Shown here: piece after piece, positions 8,765-17,518 of the stretch
Position numbering within the stretch: the first letter of the stretch is position 1
How the letters are laid out: each line of letters opens with the position of its first letter
Assembly (NCBI GenBank): GCA_003963305.1
Contig: RXJR01000002.1
Span: 1 to 46,014, forward strand
Reading direction: 5' to 3'
DNA from: Candidatus Melainabacteria bacterium
Lineage (GTDB): Bacteria; Cyanobacteriota; Vampirovibrionia; Obscuribacterales; Obscuribacteraceae
Length of the DNA: 46,014 bases
The notes under the pieces: model-generated
The model's database searches: none
What the model was told of the DNA's origin: nothing
The model's input: only the letters and a program-made list of their open reading frames with translations
Translations under genes and position numbers: made by a program

Positions 8765-8846
8765 GTAGCCGAGAAGCCACAGCAATTACCACTTGAGCCT
8801 ACTTGTCTGCATGCACGCTCGTAGCCTAAAGGCTACAGCAATCGCC
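8765..8846. repeat. Imperfect 26-bp repeat pair, second copy palindromic
   Basis: Two related 26-bp stretches, 8765-8790 and 8821-8846, each begin GTAGCC and contain a CACAGCAAT/TACAGCAAT core. They differ at about six positions. In the second copy GTAGCC-TAAA-GGCTAC is a perfect 6-bp hairpin that overlaps the stop region of the small gene ending at 8833. The palindromic form suggests a REP-like dispersed repeat, but only these two copies were noticed here. Confidence 0.45.
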
Positions 8847-9066
8847 TTCGACATTTGGCGCAAAACACCCGCAGCCCATGCGGTTTGAAGAAGCGCACAT
8901 CTCCCCATTTACGTCCATACGCGATGTACATACGATCGTCACTGACACCTCTATAGGCGATGTGAACAAAGCCTTCGCAGCAAAGATCATCTTCAGGTTC
9001 AGTTGCTACAGGCTCAGGCTTGTTTTTCCTGAACAATGAAATCAGTCGATTCAAAAATGACACCAT
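8833..9066 (-). CDS. Small cysteine-containing hypothetical protein
   Basis: The 77-residue protein has a hydrophobic/basic N-terminus (MVSFLNRLISLFRKNK), an acidic linker and a compact domain. That domain has a CC pair (DDLCCEG) and a C-terminal CAKC motif followed by basic residues. Four Cys in CC...CxxC could bind zinc. I start at the ATG at 9066; a TTG 12 nt earlier is possible. It lies downstream of the sensor-kinase gene on the same strand (gap about 75 nt), so it could be co-transcribed with it. There is no family match. It is short but has good composition for a real gene. Confidence 0.5.
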   Translation of the reverse strand: MVSFLNRLISLFRKNKPEPVATEPEDDLCCEGFVHIAYRGVSDDRMYIAYGRKWGDVRFFKPHGLRVFCAKCRRRLL

Positions 9067-9142
9067 ACAGATCCCCAACTTCTCTCAATCAATCAGTCAA
9101 TCACCAGGAAGACCTGGAGCAATCAGTGAAGACTGCAGTCAA

Positions 9143-10633
9143 TCACGAAGACTTCGAAACAGCAGGCAAGAAAATAGTAAATGTCGATCCTTTGCCCAAT
9201 ACTGATTCGACTTCAATTGTGCCGTGATGCCTGGCAACGATTTCACGCGTAATTGCTAATCCCAACCCCGTGCCCCCACTTGCTCTGGTTCTAGCTTTAT
9301 CAGCTCTGTAAAAGCGCTCAAATATATGAGGCAAATCTGCGGCATCGATTCCGACACCATTATCTTGAACTTTAATGGCCACGCGCTCAGAATCAGCCAG
9401 ACGCGCACTGACTGAAACGGTTCCAGCAGGCGGGGTGTAGTTTACGGCGTTGGTGACAATGTTGACGATCGCTCGTTGCAGCTGCAATGCGTTGCCACGG
9501 ATAATCGGAGCCGTCTCGCTCTTACCATCCAGACCGTCTAAATTAACCAGCTCGACTTCTTTCTTGGTTGCATGAGCGCGTAGCTGTTCAACAGCATCGT
9601 TGATGACCTGCACGATGTTAACGTCATCATGCCAATCTTCTCCAAGCCCACCATCCAATCTGCTGATATCCAGAAGATCTCTGAGCAGACTGGTTTGCCG
9701 GTCGACGAGTCGCTCCAGAGAAGTGAGAAATTGTGGGCGCAGCACTGGATCTTCCGCCGCTCCAGCCTGCAGTGCTTCAACCACCGAGCCTATCGCCATA
9801 GTCGGTGTCTTTAGTTCATGACTGGCATTGGCAATGAACTCCTGACGCAACCGCTCCTGCTCACGCAACCGACCGATCATTTGATTGAAAGACAGCCCTA
9901 ACTCACCAATCTCATCGCGCCTGCCGACCGGTACAAACTCGGACATGTCACCGGAGAGAGCAATGTTGCGAGCCATAGCACTCATCTCTTTAACGGGACG
10001 GTTAACTCGCTTAGCCATCCACAAACTGATCAGCAATGTGACAACGCCTGTTGCCAAGATAATTTTCAGAAAAACATACAAGTCATTGTTGAGCCGCCTT
10101 TCGATGTCCGTGAGCGGCAAACCGACCCTGATTACACCGGTGGTGTGACCTGCCGCTCGCACCGGATAGGCAATGAACAACCAGTTGCTATTCGTCTTGT
10201 TCGATTTCCGCTCGTAAATACCAATCACGCCGGCGAGAGCATCGTTGATTTCCGACTGATTGGAAATGTTCTCGCCGCTTGCAGTGTCGGTGCTGCCGGG
10301 TCCCCCGCCTGAGTCAGCCAGGACGTGCCCATCATCATTGACAACTGTGATCGCCACGCCCAGCTTGTTCGCATGCCGATCAACGGCCATTTTGATGCGA
10401 TTGCGCGACTGCTCAGAATCGAGAGCCAGGTCATTATCGATTTCCAACGAGAGATTAACCGCCTCAACTTCAAGCGAGTTGCGCAGATCAACAATCGATT
10501 CGGACTTAATCATAAACAAAGCCCAAATACTGACCGCGAAAAGCGCGATCGTAACCAATGATATATATGTGACCAACAGCTGATTAGCTAGACTTCGAAA
10601 GAGCCATTGATAAATGTTTTTGAAAAATCCCAT
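9143..10633 (-). CDS. Membrane sensor histidine kinase (HAMP-HisKA-HATPase)
   Basis: This is a complete 496-residue kinase. Transmembrane segments lie at about 20-42 and 188-206, flanking a ~145-residue extracytoplasmic sensor domain. A HAMP linker (about 207-260) follows, then the HisKA H-box FIANASHELKTP with phospho-acceptor His272. The ATPase domain has N-box IVTNAVNYTP, G1 DNGVGID, F-box FERFYRADKA and G2 GGTGLGLAI. It resembles PhoR/ResE-type kinases. No response regulator is next to it, so it is an orphan here; the OmpR regulators at 1517 and 28345 are candidate partners by family only. GAGAG precedes the ATG. Confidence 0.93.
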   Translation of the reverse strand: MGFFKNIYQWLFRSLANQLLVTYISLVTIALFAVSIWALFMIKSESIVDLRNSLEVEAVNLSLEIDNDLALDSEQSRNRIKMAVDRHANKLGVAITVVNDDGHVLADSGGGPGSTDTASGENISNQSEINDALAGVIGIYERKSNKTNSNWLFIAYPVRAAGHTTGVIRVGLPLTDIERRLNNDLYVFLKIILATGVVTLLISLWMAKRVNRPVKEMSAMARNIALSGDMSEFVPVGRRDEIGELGLSFNQMIGRLREQERLRQEFIANASHELKTPTMAIGSVVEALQAGAAEDPVLRPQFLTSLERLVDRQTSLLRDLLDISRLDGGLGEDWHDDVNIVQVINDAVEQLRAHATKKEVELVNLDGLDGKSETAPIIRGNALQLQRAIVNIVTNAVNYTPPAGTVSVSARLADSERVAIKVQDNGVGIDAADLPHIFERFYRADKARTRASGGTGLGLAITREIVARHHGTIEVESVLGKGSTFTIFLPAVSKSS

Positions 10634-10842
10634 TTAAATCTCTCTGACTCTATGATGCTATTTCAGCATTTCCTCGTTGATTTTCACAGAACATGGCTAT
10701 CATTCCTGTATGGTCATATTGAGCGCGACAACAAAAGAGTGTTAACACAAATCGAAATTTCTATGCCAAACTACTGATGCCGCGTAATGCGGAATTGGTT
10801 CGCAATCTTTGAGAACCACCAATCTGGAGGTCCTATTCCATA

Positions 10843-11166
10843 ATGTCTGCTGTTGTGAACGTAACCGATACATCCTTTGAACAAGAAGTACTCAAGGCAG
10901 AAGTGCCAGTACTCGTCGACTTCTGGGCACCATGGTGTGGTCCGTGCAAAGCGGTTGCACCGGTTGTAGAAGATCTTTCAAAAGAGTATGAAGGAAGACT
11001 AAAAGTAGTCAAACTGAATACCGACGAGAACCCTAAAACTGCGCAAGCCTATACCATTCGCGGTATTCCGAGCCTCTATCTGTTTAAGAGTGGTCAGGTT
11101 GTCGAGCAGGTTGTCGGCGCTGTGCCGAAGGCAACCCTCGCCTCTGCAATCAACAAACACGTCTAA
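10843..11166 (+). CDS. trxA: Thioredoxin
   Basis: This is a canonical 107-residue thioredoxin. The WCGPC active site is at residues 31-35 (Cys32, Cys35), preceded by the PVLVDFWAP strand. The cis-Pro loop is [10 protein letters not shown] and the Gly-rich end is [10 protein letters not shown]. It reduces protein disulphides in the cytosol, normally recycled by thioredoxin reductase, which is not in this window. GGAGG lies 12 nt before the ATG. The leader contains a GGTTC/GAACC hairpin just upstream of the binding site. It stands as a monocistronic gene, and the next gene is 350 bp away. Confidence 0.97.
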   Translation: MSAVVNVTDTSFEQEVLKAEVPVLVDFWAPWCGPCKAVAPVVEDLSKEYEGRLKVVKLNTDENPKTAQAYTIRGIPSLYLFKSGQVVEQVVGAVPKATLASAINKHV

Positions 11167-11517
11167 AACGAGTGGCTGACACGGTTATGCCGTGGATACC
11201 AGCGAACGTAATTGCGAGTACTGCGCCGAGCGTGATCAATTGACGATCAAATCGGCGCTGTTTTTGCACCCTTTTTACTGAATTAATGGCACTATTTTCG
11301 AACAGGACTTGAAAAGATAGTCCTGCTGGCTCGACTTGCAAAGATGCATATCTAACAAACTCTTTGCGCACCGAGCACATGTAAAAACTTTGAACCTTCT
11401 ATAATTGCGGCTCTACGATCTGTAGACAGAACGCTGATGAGCCAGGCGTCGTGACGAAATCGTAATTCCAGGCGGTTTCGCGCAATTACTAAAGAGAAGC
11501 TCTGAAAAGGAGAAATT
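11167..11517. other. 351-bp gap between trxA and the fasciclin gene
   Basis: I see no convincing gene here. A 5-bp hairpin (CACGG/CCGTG, 11180-11194) follows trxA, but it has no U tract and is a weak terminator. A TATAAT sequence at 11400-11405 may be the -10 element for the fasciclin gene, giving a leader of roughly 105 nt. No good -35 box stands at 16-18 bp from it, so the promoter call is tentative. Confidence 0.35.
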
Positions 11518-12084
11518 ATGCGATTCGGATTACTCACATCGTTAGCAGTTGCCGCCGTCTCGCTTGCGGGTATGACGATGCCGCAAGCGAGCGATGCCCA
11601 CACAACAGGCAAGCCTCATCACCACCACAAGAAAGCTTGCTCATCCAAAGCATGCGAGCAAGCATGCGCTGCCAAAGGTGGAACGATCATAGCTGTGGCA
11701 GCGAAAGCTGGTACATTCAAAGAATTGTTGAGTCAGTTGGAAGCTGCCGGTCTTGTCGGAGTTCTGAAAGGACCAGGACCATTCACAGTCTTTGCTCCAA
11801 ACGACGCTGCATTTGGTCGCTCACGCTCACTGGACAAACTCAGCGGCGACAAAACCAAATTGGCAAACATCTTGAAATATCATGTTGTCAAAGGAAATTA
11901 CTCAGCTGCAGACCTCCAGAACAAGCGCTCTTTGACTACGCTGGAAGGCGAGTCGGTGATGCTCAATGCCAAAGACGGAAAAGTAATTGTTGATGGAGCC
12001 ATCGTAACCGAGGCAGACATCAAGGCTAGCAACGGTGTCATTCACGTAATTGACGCTGTTTTGGTTCCTGAACGCGGTAAATAG
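11518..12084 (+). CDS. Secreted fasciclin (FAS1)-domain protein
   Basis: The 188-residue protein has a signal peptide (about 1-27) and a short His-rich, Cys-rich linker (PHHHHKKACSSKACEQAC). A single FAS1 domain covers about 55-186. FAS1 hallmarks are the opening TFKELLSQLEAAGL, H1-like GPGPFTVFAPNDAAF, the central LKYHVVKGNY and the closing NGVIHVIDAVLVP. FAS1 domains mediate adhesion or matrix interactions in secreted proteins. The His/Cys linker may bind metal, which is an inference. AAAAGGAG sits just before the ATG, and an intrinsic terminator follows at 12126-12161, so this is a single-gene unit. Confidence 0.92.
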   Translation: MRFGLLTSLAVAAVSLAGMTMPQASDAHTTGKPHHHHKKACSSKACEQACAAKGGTIIAVAAKAGTFKELLSQLEAAGLVGVLKGPGPFTVFAPNDAAFGRSRSLDKLSGDKTKLANILKYHVVKGNYSAADLQNKRSLTTLEGESVMLNAKDGKVIVDGAIVTEADIKASNGVIHVIDAVLVPERGK

Positions 12085-12125
12085 AGAGCCGGTCTACCGC
12101 CTCGTTTGGTATCGCATTTGATGTC

Positions 12126-12161
12126 AACGCACCGCCTCCGCGCGGTGCGTTTTCTTTTTTT
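12126..12161 (+). terminator. Intrinsic terminator after the fasciclin gene
   Basis: A perfect 10-bp GC-rich stem (12126-12135 with 12142-12151) has a 6-nt loop and is followed by TTTTCTTTTTTT. It lies 42 nt after the fasciclin stop codon. Confidence 0.92.
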
Positions 12162-12301
12162 ACCGCCCGCGTTTCTCGCAACCGGCGAAGCAAATTCGAT
12201 TTGTTTCTCAATGGCACATTTCGGATCGCTTAAATTTAGATAACTGAAGAGAGTTCCTGTGCCAATATATAAAAGGGTGTTTTGTCAGGACGAGCGAACC
12301 A

Positions 12302-12850
12302 ATGCCACTTAGAGAAATGCTGATTGTCTTCATCGTCGTACTGGGCGTGGGCGCCTTCATCAACGGCATGCCGAAAGACGAAGACCCAATGCGCGAAGCT
12401 GTCAGCGATGTGCAAGCACCGGGCAGCGGTTCGTCATCGGAACTGCAAGCAAAAAGTCTTCTGGACAGTCCATTAATCGCCATTGGCACTGACGACAACT
12501 TCAAGGAAGAGGTTCTCTCCGCAAAGAAACCAGTGTTGGCAGTGTTTTATGTAGACAGCGACCCGCACTGCTCCAACATGGCACCCATATTCACCAGTCT
12601 GGCCGACAAATTCCAGGACACACTGAAGGTAGTCAAAGTAGACCTGATGACTAATCCCACGCTCTTCAAGAAATATTACGGTCAACTGCCGGCCATGGTG
12701 ATATTCAAGAATGGCGCACAGGTTCAGGCTCTAGCAGGAGAAATGACCGAAGCAGACCTGATCGATTTCCTCAACAGACAGCACATAAAAGCCTCTGCTG
12801 CAGCGCCTTCGTCCGCGCCCCCCTCTCGCTCTGCAATGCCGGCCGGTTAA
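12302..12850 (+). CDS. Membrane-anchored thioredoxin-like protein with DPHC instead of CxxC
   Basis: The 182-residue protein has an N-terminal hydrophobic anchor (about 6-22), a flexible linker, and a thioredoxin fold (about 60-165). The fold shows KPVLAVFYV, the helix MAPIFTSLADKF, VVKVDL, the cis-Pro loop LPAMVIFKNG and a Gly-containing terminal strand. Aligned to TrxA, the active site WCGPC reads SDPHC (residues 86-90). The attacking first Cys is therefore Asp and only the second Cys is kept, so normal disulphide reductase activity is not expected. The tail is Ala/Ser/Pro-rich. The anchor shares the FxVVL....FxNG pattern with the small protein at 13179, just upstream of the triple-AAA protease. 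The domain probably faces the periplasm. Confidence 0.8.
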   Translation: MPLREMLIVFIVVLGVGAFINGMPKDEDPMREAVSDVQAPGSGSSSELQAKSLLDSPLIAIGTDDNFKEEVLSAKKPVLAVFYVDSDPHCSNMAPIFTSLADKFQDTLKVVKVDLMTNPTLFKKYYGQLPAMVIFKNGAQVQALAGEMTEADLIDFLNRQHIKASAAAPSSAPPSRSAMPAG

Positions 12851-13178
12851 CTCAAAAGCGCATCGAGCAGAGCCTTTTGGTATAGAACCTGCCACCAGAT
12901 ACGGCATCAATTGATGTGCACGGGATCGTAAGAATCGTGCTAAATCCATGCCACGACTTAAATTCGACGCTCAATTCGCCTCGTAAGTGGGTACACTTCT
13001 ATATATGAAGAACCCTTAACCTCGTCCATTCGAGAAACGACTCACTGTTCAGACAATTAGTCGCTGGGGTAAACCCTGATACCAGTTCGGTATTAAGCAA
13101 TTGGACCGACCACTACAAGTCAAGATAAAATGTCTATCAGCAGCGCGCTCTCAATCTCCCACTCCCAGTGATTACCAA
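12851..13178. other. 328-bp gap with possible promoter for the protease operon
   Basis: No gene is visible. A short hairpin (ATACC/GGTAT) lies near 13080-13095. A possible promoter follows: TTGGAC at 13101-13106, a 17-bp spacer and GATAAA at 13124-13129. It matches consensus only moderately (three and four of six) but is well placed about 50 nt before the ATG of the small membrane protein. Confidence 0.3.
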
Positions 13179-13430
13179 ATGAAAGACTACATAATCGCGT
13201 TTTTTGTCGTGTTGGCAATCAGCTGCTTCCTGAATGGAGGAGGCATCGCTGAAAACCTGCCCGTCGGAGTCGCAGGTACAAGCGACACCTCGTCCGGAAC
13301 GAGAAGGGCCGATGGCCAGATTCCGGAGATCAACTACATAGACGGAGCTTCAAAAGCTCCGCAAATCACCCAGATTGAAGATTCAGACCGTCGCGAATCT
13401 AGCCACTCGCAAAACGGCAGCAACTTTTAG
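13179..13430 (+). CDS. Small single-span membrane protein upstream of the AAA protease
   Basis: The 83-residue protein has one N-terminal hydrophobic helix (about 4-20) followed by a polar, probably disordered tail of about 60 residues. I start at the ATG at 13179; a longer reading to 13101 adds 26 residues without support. The helix and following NG turn resemble the anchor of the thioredoxin-like protein at 12302. It ends 21 nt before the start of the 1137-residue FtsH-like protease, so co-translation is very likely. FtsH complexes are often controlled by small membrane partners (HflK/HflC, YccA and others), and a comparable role is possible here, but there is no homology to those proteins. 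Confidence 0.6.
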   Translation: MKDYIIAFFVVLAISCFLNGGGIAENLPVGVAGTSDTSSGTRRADGQIPEINYIDGASKAPQITQIEDSDRRESSHSQNGSNF

Positions 13431-13451
13431 GCAAAGGAAGGATAACCGAAC

Positions 13452-16400
13452 ATGAAAAAATGGGCACGCTGGACTCTTCTAATCCTCTGGACGTTGCTTT
13501 TGCTTGGCACTTCGACGTTCTGGAATCCGTTCACGTCGTTTCCAGCTCTGATGAAGTATTCAGTAGTGACTGCATTCGGCGCCATTGTCTTCGGCGCCCT
13601 GATGATCATCATGCAGTTCTACATCATGATCAAAATCCTCTTCCCATTGCCGCCCAGAGCCGACGCAAAGGCGCCAAAAGGATTCTGGCGGACGGCACTG
13701 CCCTTTCTCTTCCTGCAGCCTTCAATAAGCCCTAAGGCACCCCAGACGCTCGATACCGTTATCGGTAACGAACCAGCCAAACAGGAAATCCGCGAAGTCA
13801 TCGACATGCTCGCGCACCCCGAACATTACCTGAAGTCAGGCGCCGAAGTACCGAAAGGCATGCTGTTTATTGGACCTCCAGGCGTGGGCAAGACGCTTTA
13901 CGCCAGAGCCATAGCAAACGAAGTCGGAATTCCGTTCTATGTGCTGGAAGGTTCCGGTGTAAGCGGTTTGATCATGGGATTGGGCGTGCTCAAGCTCAAG
14001 ACCTTGTTTGCCCAACTGAAGCGTCACGGTAAGGCGATACTGTTCATCGACGAAATCGACTCCATGGCAGCCAGACGCCAGGGCGATCGCGGTTTTGGCG
14101 GTCAGTCGGATATGAACATGACGCTCAATACGTTACTGACAGAAATGGACGGCTTCCACAGCACCAACCTGCTCATTATCGGTGCCACCAATAATGATGG
14201 CATTCTCGACCCGGCATTGATGCGCGCAGGTCGCATGGACAGAAGAATCTACTTCCAATCGCCATCGCCTGCTGAACGCCGCCAGATCTTCCAGTACTAT
14301 CTTGATCGAGTTGCTCACGCACCTGAAATCGATCTCGACGAAATCATGATGTTGACTTCGAACTACTCACCGGCAGAAATCGCCAATGTCGTCAACGAAG
14401 CAGCTCTGATATCGATGCGTCCGGGCGGACCGAGTCATGTCACAACAGACTCGATCAAACAGGCTCTGGACCGCGTTGCCGTAGGACTGGAACGAACGCT
14501 GGTCGGTTCAGGGCTGGAAATTCAAAACGCAGATCCGACTATCAGACTGGAGCATGTAGTCGGAATTGACGACGTCAAACAGGATCTGGCTGAAATTGTC
14601 GATTTTCTGCAGCACGGAGATGACCTGCGTTTGATCGGCGCAAAAATTCCAAAAGGCGTTCTCATGGTTGGACCGCCCGGGGTCGGTAAAACGATGCTGG
14701 CCAAAGCCATCGCCAACGAGGCCGGCGTGCCGTTCTACGGACTCTCGGCGAGCTATCTTGGTGATTTTGGTGGTGACCGCATTCGAGCGCTCTACCAGCA
14801 AGCGAGAAAGAGCCCGGCTGCCATCGTATTCATTGATGAAATCGATTCAATCGGGGCCAAAAAATCTCACGAGGGAATGAGGTCTGATGCGCTTAATCAG
14901 ATACTGGTGGAGCTCGATGGATTCTCCCGCAGCAACGTCATCACGATAGGCGCGACTAACAACGAACCTATTCTCGACCCAGCTTTCATGCGCAGTGGCA
15001 GATTCGACAGGAAAGTGTATGTCGGCTTGCCGGATGCACCAGCCAGAAAAATCATTTTCACGCAATATCTGAAGACCATAAAACTGGCTTCCGAACCGGA
15101 TCTAGATAAACTTGCCAAACAAACCACTAATTTCTCAGGAGCAGACATCGCAGCAGCAGTAAATGAAGCCGCGATACTGGCTGTGCGCAAGAAGAAAACA
15201 CACGTCGAAGAATCAGACCTGGAAGAAGCCGTAGACAAAGTGTCCGTGACATCAGGTCACAAGTTGAACACTCATGGTGTCAACATGTCGCGCGTTCCGG
15301 ACATAGAAGTTCGCCTGGCGGACCTGAAAGGAATGGACGAAGCTAAGGCAGAAGCGGCCGAAGTAGTTGCTCTCCTGAAGCATGCTGATAAGGTTCTGGA
15401 ATCTGGTCTGAAAGCGCCAAAGGGTGTTCTGTTAGTTGGCAGACCCGGAACAGGTAAGACCATGCTCGCTAAAGCGATCGCGAATGAGGCAGGCGTGCCG
15501 TTCTACTCACTCTCAGGAAGTGATTTCCAATCGATGTGGGCAGGCGAGACCGCAGTTCGTGTCCGTGCCGTTTACGAGCAGGCCAGACGGGGCGGAAAGC
15601 CTTGCATCGTCTTCATCGACGAAATCGATGCCATCGGAGCCAGACGAGGTGTTGAAAGAGGCGGTGGTGCAGTTCAAGACCACAACAAGACGCTGAACCA
15701 ATTGCTCGTCGAAATGGATGGATTCGGCAAACACAAAGTGCTCACTATCGGTGCAACGAACCATCCAGACTTGCTGGATTCGGCCCTATTGAGACCAGGT
15801 CGCTTTGACCGACGAATCGATGTGCCGTTGCCTAACCTTGAAGGACGTGATGCCATTCTTCAAAGCTACCTGAAGAAAACAGCTACCGATGAAACAGTCA
15901 ACACGCTGGACATTGCCCGCATGACAGTATTCAGTGCAGGAGCAGAGCTGGCTAACATTGTTAACGAAGCGGGATTGATCGCCATCAGAGATGGCAACAT
16001 GAAGATCTCGCAAAGCGACCTGTTCCAGGCCGTGCAACGAGTGCGATTTGGCATGCAGTACAGTCGACACATACTCGTCGAAGAGTTGATGGCGACTGCA
16101 TATCACGAAGCTGGGCACACGATGGTTTGCTACTACCGCAACCGCCGCGAGCGCATCCAGGTCGTGACCGTCGTGCCCCGCGGTGGCGCTCTCGGCTACA
16201 TGTGGCCGGTAGAGAAAGAAGACTATGTTCAACAGAACAAGCATGAATACATTGTCGACATTGAAGTCTCACTGGGCGGCATGGCTGCAGAGCAGATATA
16301 CATGGACACAACTACTTCAGGCGTTTCTTCAGATCTCAATTCGGTAGGTCATATCGCCAACCTGATGGTCAGGAACTGGGGTATGGGTTCATTCAAATTC

Positions 16401-16865
16401 AACACGACAACTGCCTACGAATACAAGGGTGATTGGAGTGAACCTAGACAGGCATCATCAGAGACGAATCGCGAGATTGAGATGGAGATCAAAAATCTTG
16501 TCGACACTTGCATGGAAAACGTCACCCAACTGATCAAAGCAAAACGCGTCCAGCTGGACAAGCTGGCACAAGCACTGGTCGAGAAAGAGACACTGTACTT
16601 CGCTGACATTGCAGCGATTCTCGAGCCAGAGCGCTCCAAAGCCGATATTCAGCGCGAGATCGATCTTCTCGGAACACGCAAGCTCGTCGGAAAACCGCCT
16701 GTCATCGACCTCGACAACTTCGGGGGCTGGGCTCTACCTGGTATCGGCAGCGGTGGCAGCAGCGGAGCCAGCCCGGGTGGAAGCACGAACAACAAAGGAC
16801 CACAGATAAAGGATATTCGCTTCGATAAAGATGCGGATGACCACTGGAGCCCGCAGCAGGAATAG
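13452..16865 (+). CDS. FtsH-like membrane protease with three tandem AAA+ domains and an M41 peptidase domain
   Basis: The 1137-residue protein has two N-terminal membrane helices (about 7-22, 38-62). Three AAA+ modules follow. Walker A motifs are GPPGVGKT (141-148), GPPGVGKT (407-414) and GRPGTGKT (663-670). Each module has Walker B FIDEID (about 198, 461, 721) and two SRH arginines (AGRMDRR, SGRFDRK, PGRFDRR). The M41 zinc protease follows: HEAGH at 885-889 and the third ligand Asp961 in SGVSSDLN. The tail is Gly/Ser-rich. Ordinary FtsH has one AAA module in about 600-650 residues. All three ATPase sites and the protease look intact. The pore loop keeps an aromatic-Gly pattern only in module 3 (MWAG); module 1 has IMG and module 2 is about 4 residues shorter. 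Modules 2 and 3 share AKAIANEAGVPFY, suggesting internal duplication. Its likely role is degradation of membrane proteins. Confidence 0.93.
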   Translation: MKKWARWTLLILWTLLLLGTSTFWNPFTSFPALMKYSVVTAFGAIVFGALMIIMQFYIMIKILFPLPPRADAKAPKGFWRTALPFLFLQPSISPKAPQTLDTVIGNEPAKQEIREVIDMLAHPEHYLKSGAEVPKGMLFIGPPGVGKTLYARAIANEVGIPFYVLEGSGVSGLIMGLGVLKLKTLFAQLKRHGKAILFIDEIDSMAARRQGDRGFGGQSDMNMTLNTLLTEMDGFHSTNLLIIGATNNDGILDPALMRAGRMDRRIYFQSPSPAERRQIFQYYLDRVAHAPEIDLDEIMMLTSNYSPAEIANVVNEAALISMRPGGPSHVTTDSIKQALDRVAVGLERTLVGSGLEIQNADPTIRLEHVVGIDDVKQDLAEIVDFLQHGDDLRLIGAKIPKGVLMVGPPGVGKTMLAKAIANEAGVPFYGLSASYLGDFGGDRIRALYQQARKSPAAIVFIDEIDSIGAKKSHEGMRSDALNQILVELDGFSRSNVITIGATNNEPILDPAFMRSGRFDRKVYVGLPDAPARKIIFTQYLKTIKLASEPDLDKLAKQTTNFSGADIAAAVNEAAILAVRKKKTHVEESDLEEAVDKVSVTSGHKLNTHGVNMSRVPDIEVRLADLKGMDEAKAEAAEVVALLKHADKVLESGLKAPKGVLLVGRPGTGKTMLAKAIANEAGVPFYSLSGSDFQSMWAGETAVRVRAVYEQARRGGKPCIVFIDEIDAIGARRGVERGGGAVQDHNKTLNQLLVEMDGFGKHKVLTIGATNHPDLLDSALLRPGRFDRRIDVPLPNLEGRDAILQSYLKKTATDETVNTLDIARMTVFSAGAELANIVNEAGLIAIRDGNMKISQSDLFQAVQRVRFGMQYSRHILVEELMATAYHEAGHTMVCYYRNRRERIQVVTVVPRGGALGYMWPVEKEDYVQQNKHEYIVDIEVSLGGMAAEQIYMDTTTSGVSSDLNSVGHIANLMVRNWGMGSFKFNTTTAYEYKGDWSEPRQASSETNREIEMEIKNLVDTCMENVTQLIKAKRVQLDKLAQALVEKETLYFADIAAILEPERSKADIQREIDLLGTRKLVGKPPVIDLDNFGGWALPGIGSGGSSGASPGGSTNNKGPQIKDIRFDKDADDHWSPQQE

Positions 16866-16875
16866 TCGAAAAGCA

Positions 16876-17337
16876 CTAGCGCAACGGCTCATCATCACAC
16901 TCTTTGAGCTCTCCATAGTTCATGCCGAACGAACGGAGCAGCTGCGCAACTCGTTCCGATACGACTAAATCCGGCTTCCTCTGAGCGAAATCATCAACGC
17001 CTGGCTTTCCGGTGATCTTAAACCAGTGCCAGCTACCAAGCTCCGAGTCTGGTCGGGCTTTCCTCCATACACGCTCGAATTCATCTGCATCACCGGATAT
17101 TTCGACTTTGTCAAATTCAACACCAGTGACTGGGGGCGAAATGTCCTCCAATGCCTTCTTGAACCGGTCTGTACCGATGAAATATCCAAGCCAGCACTGC
17201 ATATCGTCCTCCGGCCAATAATGAAACTCATAATGGAGCTTCGAAATCAAAATAGGACGGTCTGTTTTTGCGCCAATGTACTCTGTACCTGGCCCAAAGC
17301 TGCCGGCAGCGTTTACCGAATAATCATAGAAAGGCAT
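16876..17337 (-). CDS. Hypothetical protein, possibly of an immunity-like family
   Basis: The 153-residue soluble protein is rich in aromatic residues (Tyr, Phe, Trp) and acidic overall. It ends with a PDLVVSERVAQLLRSF helix followed by a short acidic tail. This ending is reminiscent of the Imm43/DUF1629-type proteins, where a 'VSE...LL' helix precedes the C-terminus, but I cannot confirm membership. AAAGGAG lies 6 nt from the ATG, so translation should be strong. It converges on the AAA protease gene with 10 nt between. No toxin gene is adjacent, so an immunity role is speculation. Confidence 0.6.
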   Translation of the reverse strand: MPFYDYSVNAAGSFGPGTEYIGAKTDRPILISKLHYEFHYWPEDDMQCWLGYFIGTDRFKKALEDISPPVTGVEFDKVEISGDADEFERVWRKARPDSELGSWHWFKITGKPGVDDFAQRKPDLVVSERVAQLLRSFGMNYGELKECDDEPLR

Positions 17338-17518
17338 TTTCGCTCCTTTACATTACTTGGCGGCAGAAACGAGACCTAAGTGTGGCACAAGGAAAGCGCT
17401 CTCAGCTATAGTCACAGACAAATCCGGACCGCCCTCAAACATTCGAAGGCATGGATGAGTTAAAATTCGTCCCGTAGGCAGAAACGCTTATTGGAAAACT
17501 GCGAATGGAGTGTCATCA

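Noticed and set aside
11180-11194. Hairpin after trxA as terminator
   Set aside because: The stem is only 5 bp and no U tract follows.
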